Shown: positions 34,827-48,500 of the stretch, in pieces
How positions within the stretch are numbered: the first letter of the stretch is position 1
How the letters are laid out: each line of letters begins with the position of its first letter
DNA from: Liolophura sinensis
Lineage: Eukaryota > Mollusca > Polyplacophora > Chitonida > Chitonidae
Direction: 5' to 3'
NCBI RefSeq assembly: GCF_032854445.1
Contig: NC_088306.1
Coordinates: 17,271,764 to 17,335,763, forward strand
DNA length: 64,000 bases
The notes under the pieces: model-generated
Told to the model about the DNA's origin: nothing
Seen by the model: only the letters and a program-made list of their open reading frames with translations
Database searches by the model: none
Position numbers and translations under genes: made by a program

Positions 34827-35106
34827 TTTATTTATTTGTTTATTTGTTTGTTTGATTAGTGTTTACGCCGCACTCAAGACTATTTAACTTATAGGACGGC
34901 GGCCAGGATTATGGTGGGAGGAAACCGGGCAGAGACCGAGAGAAACCCACGACCATCCGCAGGTTGCTGACAGACCATCCCACGTACGACAAGAGATAAA
35001 CGCAAGCATGTGCTGGACTTGAACTCACAAGTGTTCCCGCATTGGCGGGAGGCCCCTGGGTCATACGTCGCGCAGGCTTGCTGACCCCATCGGCCACGGA
35101 GACCCT
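34827..35106 (-). repeat. SINE-A, near full length
   Basis: Minus-strand copy whose 3' end (GCGGCGTAAACACTAATC) abuts a TTTATTTGTTTATTTG-type tail. The head at 35106 faces the next copy. Confidence 0.85.
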
Positions 35107-35165
35107 CACGACATATTGTACATCGTATATATTTGCATAGTGGCAATATTATTTATGGTACCCTT

Positions 35166-35448
35166 GGGGCCTGCGCGGCCGAGGTGATTAGCGTGCAAAC
35201 GCGGCGCAATGACCCAGCTAGGAGCCTTTCGTCAGTGCGGTCGCTGTGAGTTCAAGTTCAGCTCATGCCGGCTTCCTCTCCGGTCGTAAGTGGGAAGGTC
35301 TGTCGCCAACTTGCGGATGGTCTTGGGTTACTTCCGGGTTGCCCAGTTTCCTCCCTTCCTCCGCCGTCGCATAAATGAAACATGCTTGAATACCGCGTAA
35401 AAACATCAAATAAATAAATAAATAAATAAATGAATAAATAAATAAAGG
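35166..35448 (+). repeat. SINE-A, near full length, inverted partner
   Basis: Head GGGGCCTGCGCGGCCGAGG, box-B-like GAGTTCAAGTTCAGC, and a long AAATAAATAAATAAATAAA tail. It lies 59 bp from the copy at 34827-35106, head-to-head. Confidence 0.85.
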
Positions 35449-38400
35449 TGAACTTAAAAGACGAAGATTAATGCCAGAAGTAAGCGCTACTAAGACCTAT
35501 TCCGTTTCAGGTATTAATGAATCTTCCCATACGGTAGTATAAGTAAATTGGTTTTGCATGCACTGAGTAAACTTGGCTTGACGCCAATATCATTAGTTTA
35601 CCGTTAACATGTCGCATGACTTCTGTTGACTTGACCATGCATTGCTGCAGTACCATTATGGACGGCGGACTCACAAGAATGGACCTATACATATGTATAA
35701 GTCCACAGGTGTCAGCATTGCAACTGTGTTTGGTAGAAAAATAATGGACTATATTCCTAAGCAAACAATCAAATAAATAAATATTATACTTAATTGGGAA
35801 AACGAGATGGCGAAGTGAACAGTTGTGGTTGTAATCTCAAGGAAGGCTATGTGGTCAATCCCATTTAATGATGTGTAGGGGTGACAAGTGAATTAGAAGG
35901 TTCCTTTGTCGGGGGTCTGCGTGAGAGGTATGACTGGAGGTGGGATGAGGAGGAGTTGGGGGCGTTGGCTAAGGAGACACTTGTGCCATTGGTATTTGCA
36001 TTCTTCCACGCCTCTGCGTGAGCTAATTAAGCGATGTTAATTAAGCTGTAGGTGGCAATGCTGGGGCTAAGTATGCTGCGTCAGGCAAGGGTCCAGTGGC
36101 TGTGCAGGACGCTACCATGCATTACCTCCAAAGACACTTTTAAGACTCAGGAATGGCTCGCATGGTGTGGGTGTAAGGCTCATGACCACGGCTGTCTTGG
36201 GCTGTGTGAAGCACGCAACGTCTGCCGGAGTATCTGGGCTGAGAAAATCTTAACCAAATCGGTGAGAGCTGGATTCGAAATTGCGACGATATTGAACTAA
36301 GCCGATTGGATGTGGCGAGAGCTGTTTTTTCATAGGGAAAATGGTCTTTCTTCTGCAACATGTCAATGTTATTGTCTGTTAAATTTGATGATAGCATATT
36401 GAGTAATTCAAGATCAGTGGCGTTTTTTGAGCGTTGATGCTGGGTGCGGGGGGGGGGGGGAGGGGCTTTAATTTGCTACTATTTAATTTACATGAACAGT
36501 TACAATAAAAGCCTAGGAAATGTTAATAGATAAAATACCGTATTTAATAGGTTAAGTGTGTTTTTTAAATATAATTATTTGCTATATATGTATCAATGGC
36601 CCTGGTTGCTTCGATTGGCGACATCGTATTTCCATGACATCGAGCTGATCCTGACTCAAATACAATTGTTCAAGGATGAATAATCGTTCGCACCAGGATT
36701 TAAAATCGGATTTCCTCCTCCGAAAATCCAGCACTACTACTATAGTGTGAGAGAACTGGAAAGCTGCTCCCTTTGCTACACATCCACGTTTGTTATGTAC
36801 TCTTCCATAGAAGTGGCGTCTTTCGCTCTATAATGCTTTAATTCTAATCTAGTATGTATATGTTCCACCAATTGATTGAGCATGGCGGCCGGAAAAAAAC
36901 CCGGCAATCAAAGTATCCAATAACACGCTAACATTGTAATTGCGCGCCCATTATAGTTCATTGTCCAAGCTAACACGTATAGAGCTCATTGAAACGAGAT
37001 CGTTTGGGGATAATTTATTTCATGCACGCTCTAGGGCGCACCGAATTACCTGCCTTGATGTGACTCTCCCATTCAAATAATGCTTAGTAAGTTGTGATTG
37101 TTGGATCACCAGAAAATGGCTAGTGGCGGGTCAGAGTGGTATAAACTAGTTGAAGACTTATAGTTTCAAGACAGATTTTAATTTTGTAAACTGATTTGAA
37201 AAGACAAGGATAAACGTTATAGGCCAGTATTTTTTAAGCCATGCATTCTATAAGGAATTTACTGAAATCCTCTATTAAAAGTACGTGTGTTGCATTGTAC
37301 ATGTACGACGGATTTACAGCTGCGGTGAACTCCGTCAATTATGTATTTTAGACCCAAAATAAAAAAACACAGAGTTCATTTGATCTGACGCTCTGATTAG
37401 CTGATATCATATTTTCGGCAGTCATATGGTGAGCAAATATAGTTGCGACTGCAGTGACTCAATCTACATGAACATACTGCGTAGGCTGACTTCATTTGGC
37501 ATGGTTGCACTTCTTGCAGTTTCACACCTCAAAAACCAATCTATCGTTACGTCATAGCTGCTGTCGTGTGACAAGGGAGGTAATTCAGGCGGAGCTGTAG
37601 TGAATCTCCACGCGCGAATACAACATTTACTGAACCCATTATGTTTAATTTAACGGAAATTTAACTACGAGACCAGAGGGTAAAATATGGACTTTTTAAT
37701 TAATTGTACTGAGCTGAGATAACCAAGCCTGCTGCTGGCCAGTAAAGCGATGTAACAAAATGTATCTTGGATTTGGTGGTGTTCTGGAATAAGCCAATAG
37801 CAGCTATCGTAAAGTCACGCCTTTTAGCCGTGTTAGTTCGGGACGGCCCCTACCCTCTCTCGTCTCATCCTTCGTGAACTCTCGAGATTCCTGAAATGCT
37901 GGCACGGCGTATAGAAAAGACTACAACCAGTGAAATATGATCTCTCGTCAGTTTACCGTAGTTAGTTTTTCATTCTAACAGTAACCGTAAATGCTTAAAT
38001 AGAAGCAACGTATACGTCCCATAGCTTAAACAAAATTAGGTAAAACAGTCGCAGTGAAAGCGGTGTTTTGACGAAGATGCACAGGTTAAGCACAAAGATA
38101 ACATGGACTCGTCAATGGCGAATTGGTCTGATGTACATGGAACTAAACGTACGATACTAGAATTTAGACATCTTTCAAGAAACCAGTATTGATCCGTTTT
38201 TGCCTCGGCGCTTAGCCTTACGCGGTATAATCCCAAAACCTTTTGGCCAGTCTAAATATAGATATATGGATATATTCGTGCCTGTTCAGATGGCTGGTAA
38301 GGTTATATAGTATAGCTCCTTCGTCCCCAATTCCTGGTAAACTGGGATCGATTGCCATGTTTGAAGTGTGGTCCTCGCAGATTGAAGCGACTGTATGGTG

Positions 38401-39849
38401 AATTCTGTGGAAAACTAACAAGCCCGCTGGCCTCTAAGTTTGCGGGATCCAACTGGAAGGTCCTGAATTTCTCCTAACTCGGCTGGGTGTGAGCTTTCTT
38501 GTACCTGTAACAGTGACCGCCTCGATATAAATTTTTGAATATGTGGCTAATTACCAGCCATATATAAATAAGCCAAACTGCCAGTTGTGTACGTAGAGTA
38601 GATCTATAGTGGACGAAAACAGAAATGCTGAGAAATTAGTTAAAAAAAAAACGCAAGACACAACAAAACGGTTTTGTGACACCGAGCGCAAGACTATACA
38701 AAACCGTTCTGCGACACTCAGCGAGAAAACGCTATGCGACACAGGCCGATAAACACACATAAGCCGCTCTGTGACACAAACTCGAAAACGCGCAAAGCTT
38801 TTATTCCACATATAGCGCGCAGTACTGCACTGCGGCGGTCAATCGGTAAAGCCTCCACTGGCTTAATTCGTAAGCGGAAGGTTTGGTGTCCAATATAGAC
38901 TCGAATCGGGGCTTAAAAGATTTATTATTATTTAGTATTTCCTTTGAATCAAAGAGCGCTCTTAGTGTTACGTGAACTATAACTGTCATGGCATTCAGCA
39001 TCCAGGCTTTATACATCATTATAGTAGTTACGGTATAAAGGCTCACTCGTTACAATCCTGGCTTGCTGAAAGCAGCATGTAGTATCTCCGGTCTCACAGC
39101 CTGGCCTGTTTGGAAACCACGGTGTATCAGACGAGCAAGTCGCAAAATCTCAGAGAAAATGTCAGCTATATTAGTGTGTGCATGCCTGCCGATTGAGGAT
39201 GACTTTGCCGTGGCCCCTACCCGCTACACCAAAAGAATCACGTACACTCGAATATCAGTGTTCCAACGATTGTTGTGTGAGTTGTTGTTATACTGGAATA
39301 GGCAAGACGTGAAAAGATTGTTTTGTACAGTGTCATGCATTTGTCCTTCTAAAGACCACTGTTACAGACAGTGCATTGTCAGTCGAGAAGTAATCAAACA
39401 CCTGTGGGGGCTATTGAGAAACAGTAACGGTGTAGTTGTAACGCCTAGGAACGATCGAGTTGGCAACCAGGGGAATAAGGTCATAGAAGGATAATTTATA
39501 ACAAAAACAACAAGAAAAGCTTAGACGAGGAATAGAACGCCTTTGCACAAGTAACATTGTTACTTAACTGTTAACATGGAATAGCTTTCTGAGTATAAGT
39601 AGATCAGTTATATTACTTTTGTTGTTAACCCTTTTAACTACTTTCTGTTGACGAGCTTGCTTCAGACAAGGAGGCGGTAAGACGGTTTGGAAGCGGTGAA
39701 GTGATATCGTCACTATAGCCATTTACACCAAACTGCGCCGCAAATTTATGTGCTTTTGAGATTTTATTTGGAGAAAAGTAGATCTTAAATGCTGCAAGGA
39801 TATTAGAACCCCTATTTAGCAAAATATATCATGAAAATATAGTATGAAC

Positions 39850-39890
<41 letters not shown>

Positions 39891-40299
39891 TCTGAAAGAC
39901 TCCTGATGTCAAAAATACTTTTCAAAATGTATCTATCTTTCGTATCAGTAAAAACAAAGAGAAAACTGTAAAACATTTTATAATTATTTTTCAAAATGCT
40001 ATTTCATTTGTGCCAATTTTCAAGTGCATAGCTTATTATTTAAACTCAAAAACGGTTCCACGGGTTTTGTTATATACATTTTAGATTTTTCTTAGTATCG
40101 ATATGAAGTTAAGACTTTCACAAATTTCTATTGGTTTGGAAAGTTTACAGAACAGATACCAAAACTGTTTATTTAGATTATGTATTCAGCTACATTTGTG
40201 TCAAATTTCAAAGCATGATGTTGAAAAAAAAAAAGAGAAATAAAAGTACTCCACAAGACGATTGTCTCTAAAACAGAAAGAAGAGAAAATGTTTTGGGG
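35449..40299. other. 4.8 kb non-coding stretch
   Basis: No exon recognised. It holds a G-run near 36449-36461, a (TA)n run at 39852-39888 and a worn tRNA-like motif around 38820-38920 ending GACTCGAATCGGGGC. Confidence 0.35.
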
Positions 40300-40309
40300 A
40301 GCCCAATGT

Positions 40310-40760
40310 GTCCACACCGCGCGCATGGGCAGAGGCCCACACTGCCTGTACTGGCAGAGTCCCTCACAGCCTACATGGATAGAGGCCCAGACAGCCTGCG
40401 TGGACATGGACAGAGACCCACACTGCCTGCATGTGCAGAGACCCACACTGCCTGCATGTGCAGAAAACCACACTGCCTGCATGTGCAGAGGCCCACACAA
40501 CCTGCATGGACAGAGCCCCGCACAGCCTGTATGTGCAGAGGCCCACACAGTCTGGATGGATAGAGGCCCACACAGCCTACATGCGCAGAGGCCCACACAG
40601 CCTGCATGGACAGGGGCCCACAAAGCTTGCATGGACAGAGCCCCACACAACCTGCATGGATAGAGACCCTCACAGGCGGCATGGATAGAGGCCCACACAG
40701 CCTACATCGACAGAGGCCCACGCTTCCTATATGGGCAGAAGTCTGCACAAGCAGTGCTAC
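40310..40760. repeat. 25-bp minisatellite, about 18 copies
   Basis: The unit is close to CCTGCATGGACAGAGGCCCA plus CACAG, with a few units lengthened by 6 bp. Stop-free frames of 85-165 codons arise on both strands and are Cys/His/Pro-rich repeat translations, not genes. Confidence 0.93.
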
Positions 40761-40789
40761 ACGGTTTTTAGATAAATGGTATAGCAGGA

Positions 40790-41330
40790 GGAAGTAAACA
40801 TTTACCACAAGCATGTCTATCTATATGAGGCAGGTAATCCTCCTCAGTGAGTTAACCCCTCTTATCAGGGGAACTATGCTAACACGGCTGCTTTGTTTTG
40901 TGTGTAATAATCATCTTGGTTCACACACAACAAGTTTTACTTTTTGGTCAAATTGAAGGTATTATACTTAAAATTCAAATTCGGCTTTCATCTTTATGTG
41001 AGTGGAAAGTTAAGAAAATGGATAATCAAATAGTTTAATAAAAAACTGGTCAAATTGTGGCTTGCATGTCCAAAAAGAAAAATATATAAAAAAAATAATA
41101 AAAAAGCAGTAAACAATTATGATGATATGACCTACGCTGAAACAGAAGGAAATAGCAGCGGGAGAAAATAAACATTGAGCAGAGGCATGGCTATTTATGT
41201 CTTCCTCCCCAGTGAGTTAATCTTTCTAATGAGGGTGAATTAAGAAAGCACGGTTGCCTTGGCTCACGACAAGTTATACTTTTTGTTAAATTTAAGGTAC
41301 TGTTTTTACAGTTCGAAATCGAGCTGCGCT
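40790..41330. repeat. Diverged tandem duplication
   Basis: Segment 40790-40985 and segment 41165-41325 share ordered blocks: AGTAAACATT/AATAAACATT, CTCAGTGAGTTAACCCCTCT against CCAGTGAGTTAATCTTTCTA, an ACACGGCTG/GCACGGTTG block, and ACAAGTTTTACTTTTTGGTC against ACAAGTTATACTTTTTGTTA. No coding signal. Confidence 0.55.
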
Positions 41331-42240
41331 TAAACGCAGGGCTGATAACATTAGTTAAGAATGTAAAGGGGTCAATTTGAAAACTAAGAATTAACGAAGC
41401 ATTTTCTAAACTCGTTTCTTTCAATGTTATAGAAGGCCACAGGGTTTGCAGAGGTTCCGTAATTGCGAAATCTTAAACTTATTTTATCAGATATGCATTA
41501 GATATTGCTGTGAATGGTTCACCTTGTTTTGGTTGGAGCTTTAACTTCACCTGTTTCTCATTGGAAATTTACAGAAAATAGAACTTAGCTACGTAAGAAA
41601 ACTGCTGTTAAAGTATAAACATAGCCTCATGATGTTTCACAGCCAAAGTGAAGCGAAGGCATAAACAGCAATGAAATGCATACCAAGATGATGTATGAAA
41701 TGAGTGTGTCTTTTCGGTGGGGTCAGAGATTATCTGTGATCCAGACTTGGGTCTGCTCTAGTGGTGACGGAGCTTCTCATTCCTCTCTTCTATATGAGCT
41801 GTGCCCTTTTGTAAAGCTCCGAAGCATTGTGAGGTAATAACAGACGTTATTATGTTAAGGCTGGTTGGGTTAAACTCAAAAACATGTTGCTCTGTAGTGA
41901 TGGCCTGTTTATTTTGCAACATTTCAAGGGAGGCCATCGGAAGTTAGAAATAGCGATTCGGACTGTATTTTCTTTTCATTCAAAACAACAAATAAATAAA
42001 TAAAGAAAAAAATAAAAGAGAAAGACTTTCCAAAAGTTAGGTTTGTGTTTTGATACCTTTAAAATCTATCAATCTTGTTTCAAATGCACTCCAATGTTTG
42101 GCTATGGCTAATGCCGGAAAAGGAAATAAAGAATAAAGAAAAATGAGAATAAAATTTATTGTTATTGAAACAAAATGACAGACGAGGGACAAAACGAGTG
42201 GTTGTTTGATATTAATCAGTGGTTTACCGTGCAGAGCGTA
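41331..42240. other. 5' flank of the SLC6 gene
   Basis: AT-rich; no repeat family recognised. It could contain distal promoter or untranslated exon sequence that cannot be delimited without transcripts. Confidence 0.35.
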
Positions 42241-42246
42241 AACACC

Positions 42247-42300
42247 TATATAAGTATGTTTAGCCTTGGCTAACCCTGCCCGGAGCAGCGTTTCATTGTT
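42247..42300 (+). promoter_or_regulatory. Candidate core promoter of the SLC6 gene
   Basis: TATATAAG at 42247-42254 is a good TATA-box match. A TCATTGTT initiator-like motif follows at about 42291. A CACGTG E-box lies at 42384-42389. The spacing to the ATG (about 220 bp) would leave a short 5' untranslated region. Support is by motif and position only. Confidence 0.4.
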
Positions 42301-42471
42301 GCTAATCTGTTCCGCACGAGCTCAGACGGTCAGCACTTCTTTCTTTAAGAGGGTATGTGATACTATAGTGTAAAGGCTCTTGTCACGTGACCAAATGGCA
42401 GCCATATAATGAAATTCGCCACGCCGCCCTGAGTAGTTCGATCGGAAGCGAGCGAGCGAGCGAGCGGTAAA

Positions 42472-42595
42472 ATGAAGGCGGACAATCGGCAGACGTATAC
42501 GAATACCATCGACTTCCTGTTTGTTACCTTGGGGAGTTGTGTTGGCTTAGGAAATGTTTGGCGTTTTCCTTATGTTTGCTACCGGAATGGTGGAG
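42472..42595 (+). CDS. SLC6 gene exon 1 (N-terminus, TM1)
   Basis: The ATG at 42472 is the first in frame after a TGA at 42430-42432, which supports the start. It encodes [15 protein letters not shown], then TM1 through YRNGG, and ends in phase 1 with donor GTAGGT. The cytoplasmic N-terminus is very short. Arg6 could be the conserved intracellular-gate arginine, but the usual tryptophan nearby is tyrosine. Confidence 0.92.
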
Positions 42596-45500
42596 GTAGG
42601 TTGCTTTTGTTGTCGCTGTTTTGATATAAGACTGTACCGCGGACATTGTTATTCACGAATTACATTGCCATACCTGATGGAGCCGTTTTGCCGAAAGACA
42701 CCTTTGCGCGGTGGTTTATGCAAATATCTTTGTAACCATTCACAATACGAAAGCACAACCCGTAGAAAGTGTGAACGTGTAAATCTTAAAGCCAATTCGA
42801 CAAGATTTAAGCCGTGTGTCTAACGATATTACTGAACGAAGAATTGCTTGTGGAGCAAAAACCGTGGGTCTTTGGCCGTGCGACAGAAAATGTACTCCCC
42901 GGAGCGTGTAGGAGGGCAGGGGCTTGTTTCCCTTAGTGGTCTAAGGAGACTTAGCGCGCAGGGCATCCTGGACATCGTATTATGACATACCCACAGTGTG
43001 ATGTACCTCTTTTATTTATCCTTGAGGTCATACTGGTAATTCACCGCATCTTAATCCTTCCAGGATGCTGGTTCAGGAAAAAGAAACCATATTATAAGCT
43101 ACAAAACAACGGCTTCTAAGAAATCGTCAAATCAGTCATTAAAATACGTATGTCAGCCACATACTCTGTATACATCCTCAGGTAAAAACCATAAGCTAGA
43201 AGAAATGAAATAATGTAGAAATTTACACCTGTAGGTTTTAGGCTTGCACATACAGGTTGTTTGTCCAGACTGAGCTGCATGGCCATTGTGTATACACCCA
43301 GAGTTAGCGACAAAGTGACGTGACATTTGTGCAACGATTGGCGTTCGTTGATCTCCCTGGAACATTTCTTTTACTCCTTGTAAACAAGCATCTGCATTAT
43401 TATGTGCAAGTTTACGTAACCAGACGGGGTTTTTGTAACCAGACGGGGTTTTGTTGCATTTTCTACCCGGTCTCTTGTCATACATGTTTAGATTCATCAT
43501 GTACGTGACAGTCTGCCCGAGTTTTCAGTTTTGTGGAAAGAAAAACTGCGTAGGAAAAGGAGGAGGAGGAAGCATTTGTTTCAGTCAATATTGAAATAAA
43601 TGCATAAAACGACATTGTGTGAGTCTTAGCCGGGACCTTTTGCCACGTTGTGTGAGAGATTCTTGGTTCAAGGATAACAGACTGGGTACAGTTCCTAAGC
43701 TGAAAAAAACTCCCAGTTGAGTTTTCGTAGAGTGGGGTACATATCTTTTGTGGAAGCAGGGTTCACGTTTTAGGGCACCCTTTAGGGCACAGTGAGGAAG
43801 TTGTGCACCCTTCAGGGCACATTTAGGGAGCTGCGCATCCTTGCAGGCACACTGAGGAAGGTGTGCGTCCTTCTAGGCACACTAAGGAAGGTGCGCATCC
43901 TTCCAGGCACAGTGAGAAACGCGCGCATCCTTTCAGTCATATCGAGGGAATTGTACATTTTTATAGACAGCATGGAGTGTACGGTATTCAAGACAATGGA
44001 TGGGCGTTTGAGACAAATTGTATAAAGAACATAGTTTTTAACAGACATTAATAGAGTTCGCTTGTGAACTAGAGGCGAAGTGTGCTCTTGTTATACCCTG
44101 ATATGTATAGCACATATCATACCTAGATTTGCCCTGCCTATATCGAAATATTGGCTCTCCACAGGTACCATAGAACGTCAAAGGTATCCGATTATAACCG
44201 CAGTGCACATTGCAGTCACTTTTGCCCGATTGATCATTAGTGTCGTACGGACTTCGGGGGTCAGAGTCAATGAAGCGTGACAGGTGCGCGCTTATGCGGA
44301 ATTACCTCCACTAGACCGACCCTGTTCAAAAAGGCTAAGGCCAGTTTTTATGAAGAGGCAGGCCCTCTTGTTTGTAGACCAAACAGGTTTTTTTCTTTTT
44401 GATTTATGATTTCGCGAACTGATAAATTAGCATTACCCCAAAGAAAGCACAATGGACAGTTGGAGAAAATGGTTGATTAATTTAAAGGCAGTTTGAACTG
44501 ACATGTGACGTTAAGTCCAACGAATAGGGTGGATTGAACACGTGAGACGAACGCATTGCAAATGTGAATTAAACTGAATTAACACTTCGACAGCGTGACA
44601 ATTCGTATATGGTCAAACACAATGGCTTTAGGATAGTCATTTTGCATTAGTATAGGCCATTAAGCATTTATCTCGGTTAGATCTTTATTCTCTCTGTTCG
44701 TGGTAAATGCTTGAATTGTATATAACATAAAACACAGCCATAAACACCACAATTTGAAAGGAATTCAGTAGGAAATATATTAAGCACAAGGCCTTACATC
44801 GAATATCGCAATCTAGCTTGCAGACATGTCTTCTAGTTAAAGTGTTTGGCTAAGAGACGAGGACTCTTGTGGATAGGAGTGTTCAAGGAAGAAATGTCAC
44901 CTTAGAAAACCCCTCTCCCCGCCCCCACCCCTCACCCCAACCCCCGCCCAGGATAAACAGTCACTCAGATACTCTTTCATATTAAACACGCGTCACAAGG
45001 ATATGGTGGAAAGATTGCGGATGTCGCGTTAAGACATAATCATTCGTTCAGCAGATACGCATTTTGTACATGGATTATTCAATCCCAAAATTGCTGATGT
45101 GTTGGCAGTCTCTTGCTCTATGCACCTCTCCGGTCGGCGGCCCACGGACATGACCACAATAACCAGGGTCAATTTACCGTTTATTTAAGGATTATCTCAT
45201 TAATACACAAGTCTCCTTGTTTTGCTACTTTTCTTGGGGTTCTGTTGAAGTTAGCTGTGAGACAATAGCGGCTTTGTTTAGATACCGAAACATATGGTTT
45301 ACGTGTCGTGTTCTGATTGGTTAAAAGGAACAGTCTGTATTATTTATTTATTTAACCGCGCATTATTTTCAGCTAATGGTGGAGTTGGATTCTGGTAGCT
45401 GTATTATTATACCGAAAATCCGATAAAAGTTGTTTGTCCTGTGCAGTGATCACTTAAGCTCGGTGAAGCGGAAGGTAGTTGTTTGTGTTAAGTTAAGAGG

Positions 45501-48500
45501 CAGATTCAGCTAGAATTTTTGTTTATTCACGTGATCACTCAGCCATTCATTACGTGAAGGGGACATGTTTATTTTTCTTATGAGTCACACAATAAAAGTG
45601 ATGAGTACACCCCTGATTTGATTCATCATTGCTGTTCTATTTAAGGAGAATGAAACGTATCAGTAGTAGTAAGTATATTTATTTTGGCAACTGTCCAACT
45701 GATGAACAAACAACATGTTCACGACGAAGTAAAAATAACATGTTTTGAATGACGTCACCGAACAATTGTTGTCTGCTTGACACCTGTGGTGACACATGAT
45801 TGTCCACTCACGGGTCACAATATCCCAGCTTAGATACCTGAGCCTGGCTTGTGCTTTGCATATAACAAAACGCCAATACAAATGAACACACATAAAACGC
45901 TTCGTATATTCCAGTTTTTCTTTCATACGTGAAAAAAACAAGAAAAAAAAAAAAACAAGGAAGGAAAGAAAAATCAATTTGAATGCCTTTTGCTTCGCTC
46001 CCCATTTACATTTGACATCAGACCATGCATGAATCTACCACATCAAAGAAATGTTGTGTGAATGTTGGATACGCTGTCCCTCTGTAATTTGGGTTTTTTT
46101 CTTTAAAGTGGAGATTTTTTAATATAGCCTGAAATAAACATTGATGTAATAAACATATATCAGAGTATATTATGTTGTCTTTGCAGGGGTTTTCCTCATC
46201 CCTTATTTGGTGGCCGTGCTGCTTATTGGAATCCCAGTGGTCTTCCTCGAGTCCGCTCTGGGACAGTTCATGTCCAGGGGAGCCATTAAAGCCTGGAAAA
46301 TATCACCCCTATTCCAAGGTAATAGACTCGTTAAAGATTGTTTGACTTGGAATAAGGAAAAATTAACCGTGATATTTCATGAAATTCGGTCTTTTACACA
46401 ATTGTGTTATAAGATGATAGTGGTTTATTAGTGGTCATTTGAATTAACACGAGTTCTTGAATTGAGTCGTGAAAATTCACTTAAATGAGAATATTAATAC
46501 ATTGTCTTGAATAGCGTCTAACCCTATTGAATGTTTCGCTAGTTGTGCGTGTTTTCTGTTTACTATGGCCTCTCTGAACACGGATCATCGTGTTACATTG
46601 TCATATTGCCATAGATACCTTATCACTCGTTTCACTGTTTACCTGTAATTTCAGTGTTCGTTAGCGCTTCATTGTTTAATTTCACCATCACCTCCATTCC
46701 ATTTCAAGAACAGTATCTAATCCTTTTTTGTTGTTGTTGTTGTCTAGGTGTTGGTTTTTCCATGACTGCTCTGAACGTCTTCAGTCAGTGTTACTACAAC
46801 GTGGTGCTGGCATGGGTGTTGTATTATCTTTTCTCATCCTTCACGACCCGTTTACCTTGGTCTCATTGTGGAAACGATTGGAACTCGGATCGCTGCATCG
46901 AACGGTGTGGCAGCTACAACCGTACCGATAACAACACTTTCGAAGGCACCGCATCTGATGATGCAATTACGAACCGGACCAGCAAGTACTGCTCCATGCT
47001 GTATTCGGGACTCCTTCCCAACTATACAGCCAATAATTCTCAAGTGTTTATGGACCCAGCTACGGAGTTTTGGGAGTAAGTTATCTAAGTTTATTGTACT
47101 TTCCGCGGTACTGAATCATGCAGTGAGATAAATTCTACACTCTGACCTTTAAGTTATGTTGTTTATATACCATACACAACCACAAAGCTAAACGTATGGC
47201 TGCATTGTGGGGACTGATAGTTATCTGAGGATGCTGGAATGTAGGGGCATTAGATCGATACTTTCTTGTGAAGCCCAAAATTCATGAGACAAACTCACAA
47301 AGTGATGCTATAAGAACGTTTTTGTTTAGCCTTTTCTTTTGTTTGAAGATTTGAAAATATGAGCAGTATATTTTTTTATGCCATTGAAATGCATGGTCAA
47401 TATTGTGGAAAGCGATTCTCTCTGATTTGAAGGAAAAAAATAGTTTCTTAAGACATTGTACGTTTTTGTGGATCGTATGTTTTCTTCCAGCTCTGCTAGG
47501 TTTTCTCTTCCCAAGAAACATAAGCGCAACCATATAACTTAGATATGTTTGAAGAGCGGGCCACGTGTTTGAAGTGCTTGCTTATCACTTGTTAGGTCGC
47601 ACCACACCTATGTTCAGTTCCATTCTCAGACAAATAATTTTCTAGATTTATCTGCTTTCATTGGTCGCGGGGCCATGGTTACATTAATCTGTCGACTACG
47701 CTTCTCTTGAGTGGTCGTGCATGACGTTTGCAGGATACCACTTGCCTTCCACCATTATGATGTGGAAAAGTTTGCCTGTAGTCGGTGGTTTTCTCTGGGC
47801 ACCGTCTTTTCCTGTACTGAAAAACCGGCCGCCGTCATATAAAAAAAGTCTTCTTCAGTATCATTGCGTTAAAAAACATCGAAATAAATGAATGTTTGAG
47901 AAAGGCAAAGTAAATAAGTAAATAAATAAAACTATTTTGTTTCCTTGTGAAGGCGCAAGGTGCTGGGTGTAACGGAAGGGATTGAGCACAGCGGCAGCGT
48001 TAAGTGGGATCTCGCTCTTTGCTTACTGCTCGCTTGGCTCATGGTCTACTTCTGCATTTGGAAAGGCGTCAAGTTGACCGGCAAGGTAAGTTTGTTGGTT
48101 TATTGATTTATTGGCGCATGCAGCCTTAAGGCTATTCACTGCAAGACGGCAAGATAAAACCTGTAGTCTTGACTAAGAAGCAAAACAATCTTAGCTAGGT
48201 CCAAAGTTTTTTGCCAAAGGGTATACATTAATCTAAGAATCTATCTGGAAAAGATTTTAAGTCAAAAACTACTTACGCGCCGTTAAGATGTTGCTTTAAG
48301 GATACATGAAACGCTTGCTTTTTATGTCTTAATATGTAGACGCTAATTAGAATTGGGGGGTGCTGTGCTGATCTCACGTTTCAAGTGTGTTCATCGATGA
48401 CGTCATTTCCGCAAATTCCCTAGCATTGGCGGAAAACAGTCATATACGTTTTTTCTCATTGGTTTAACATATTTTCCTTCATTCTCCTTAAATACATACT

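Noticed and set aside
39063-39494. 143-codon + strand frame as a coding exon.
   Set aside because: Non-ATG first codon, no recognisable domain, no credible splice sites and no supporting neighbour.
40201-40814. Cys-rich frames on both strands resembling cysteine-repeat proteins.
   Set aside because: By-product of the 25-bp minisatellite; the cysteines come from TGC/GCA inside the unit in every frame.
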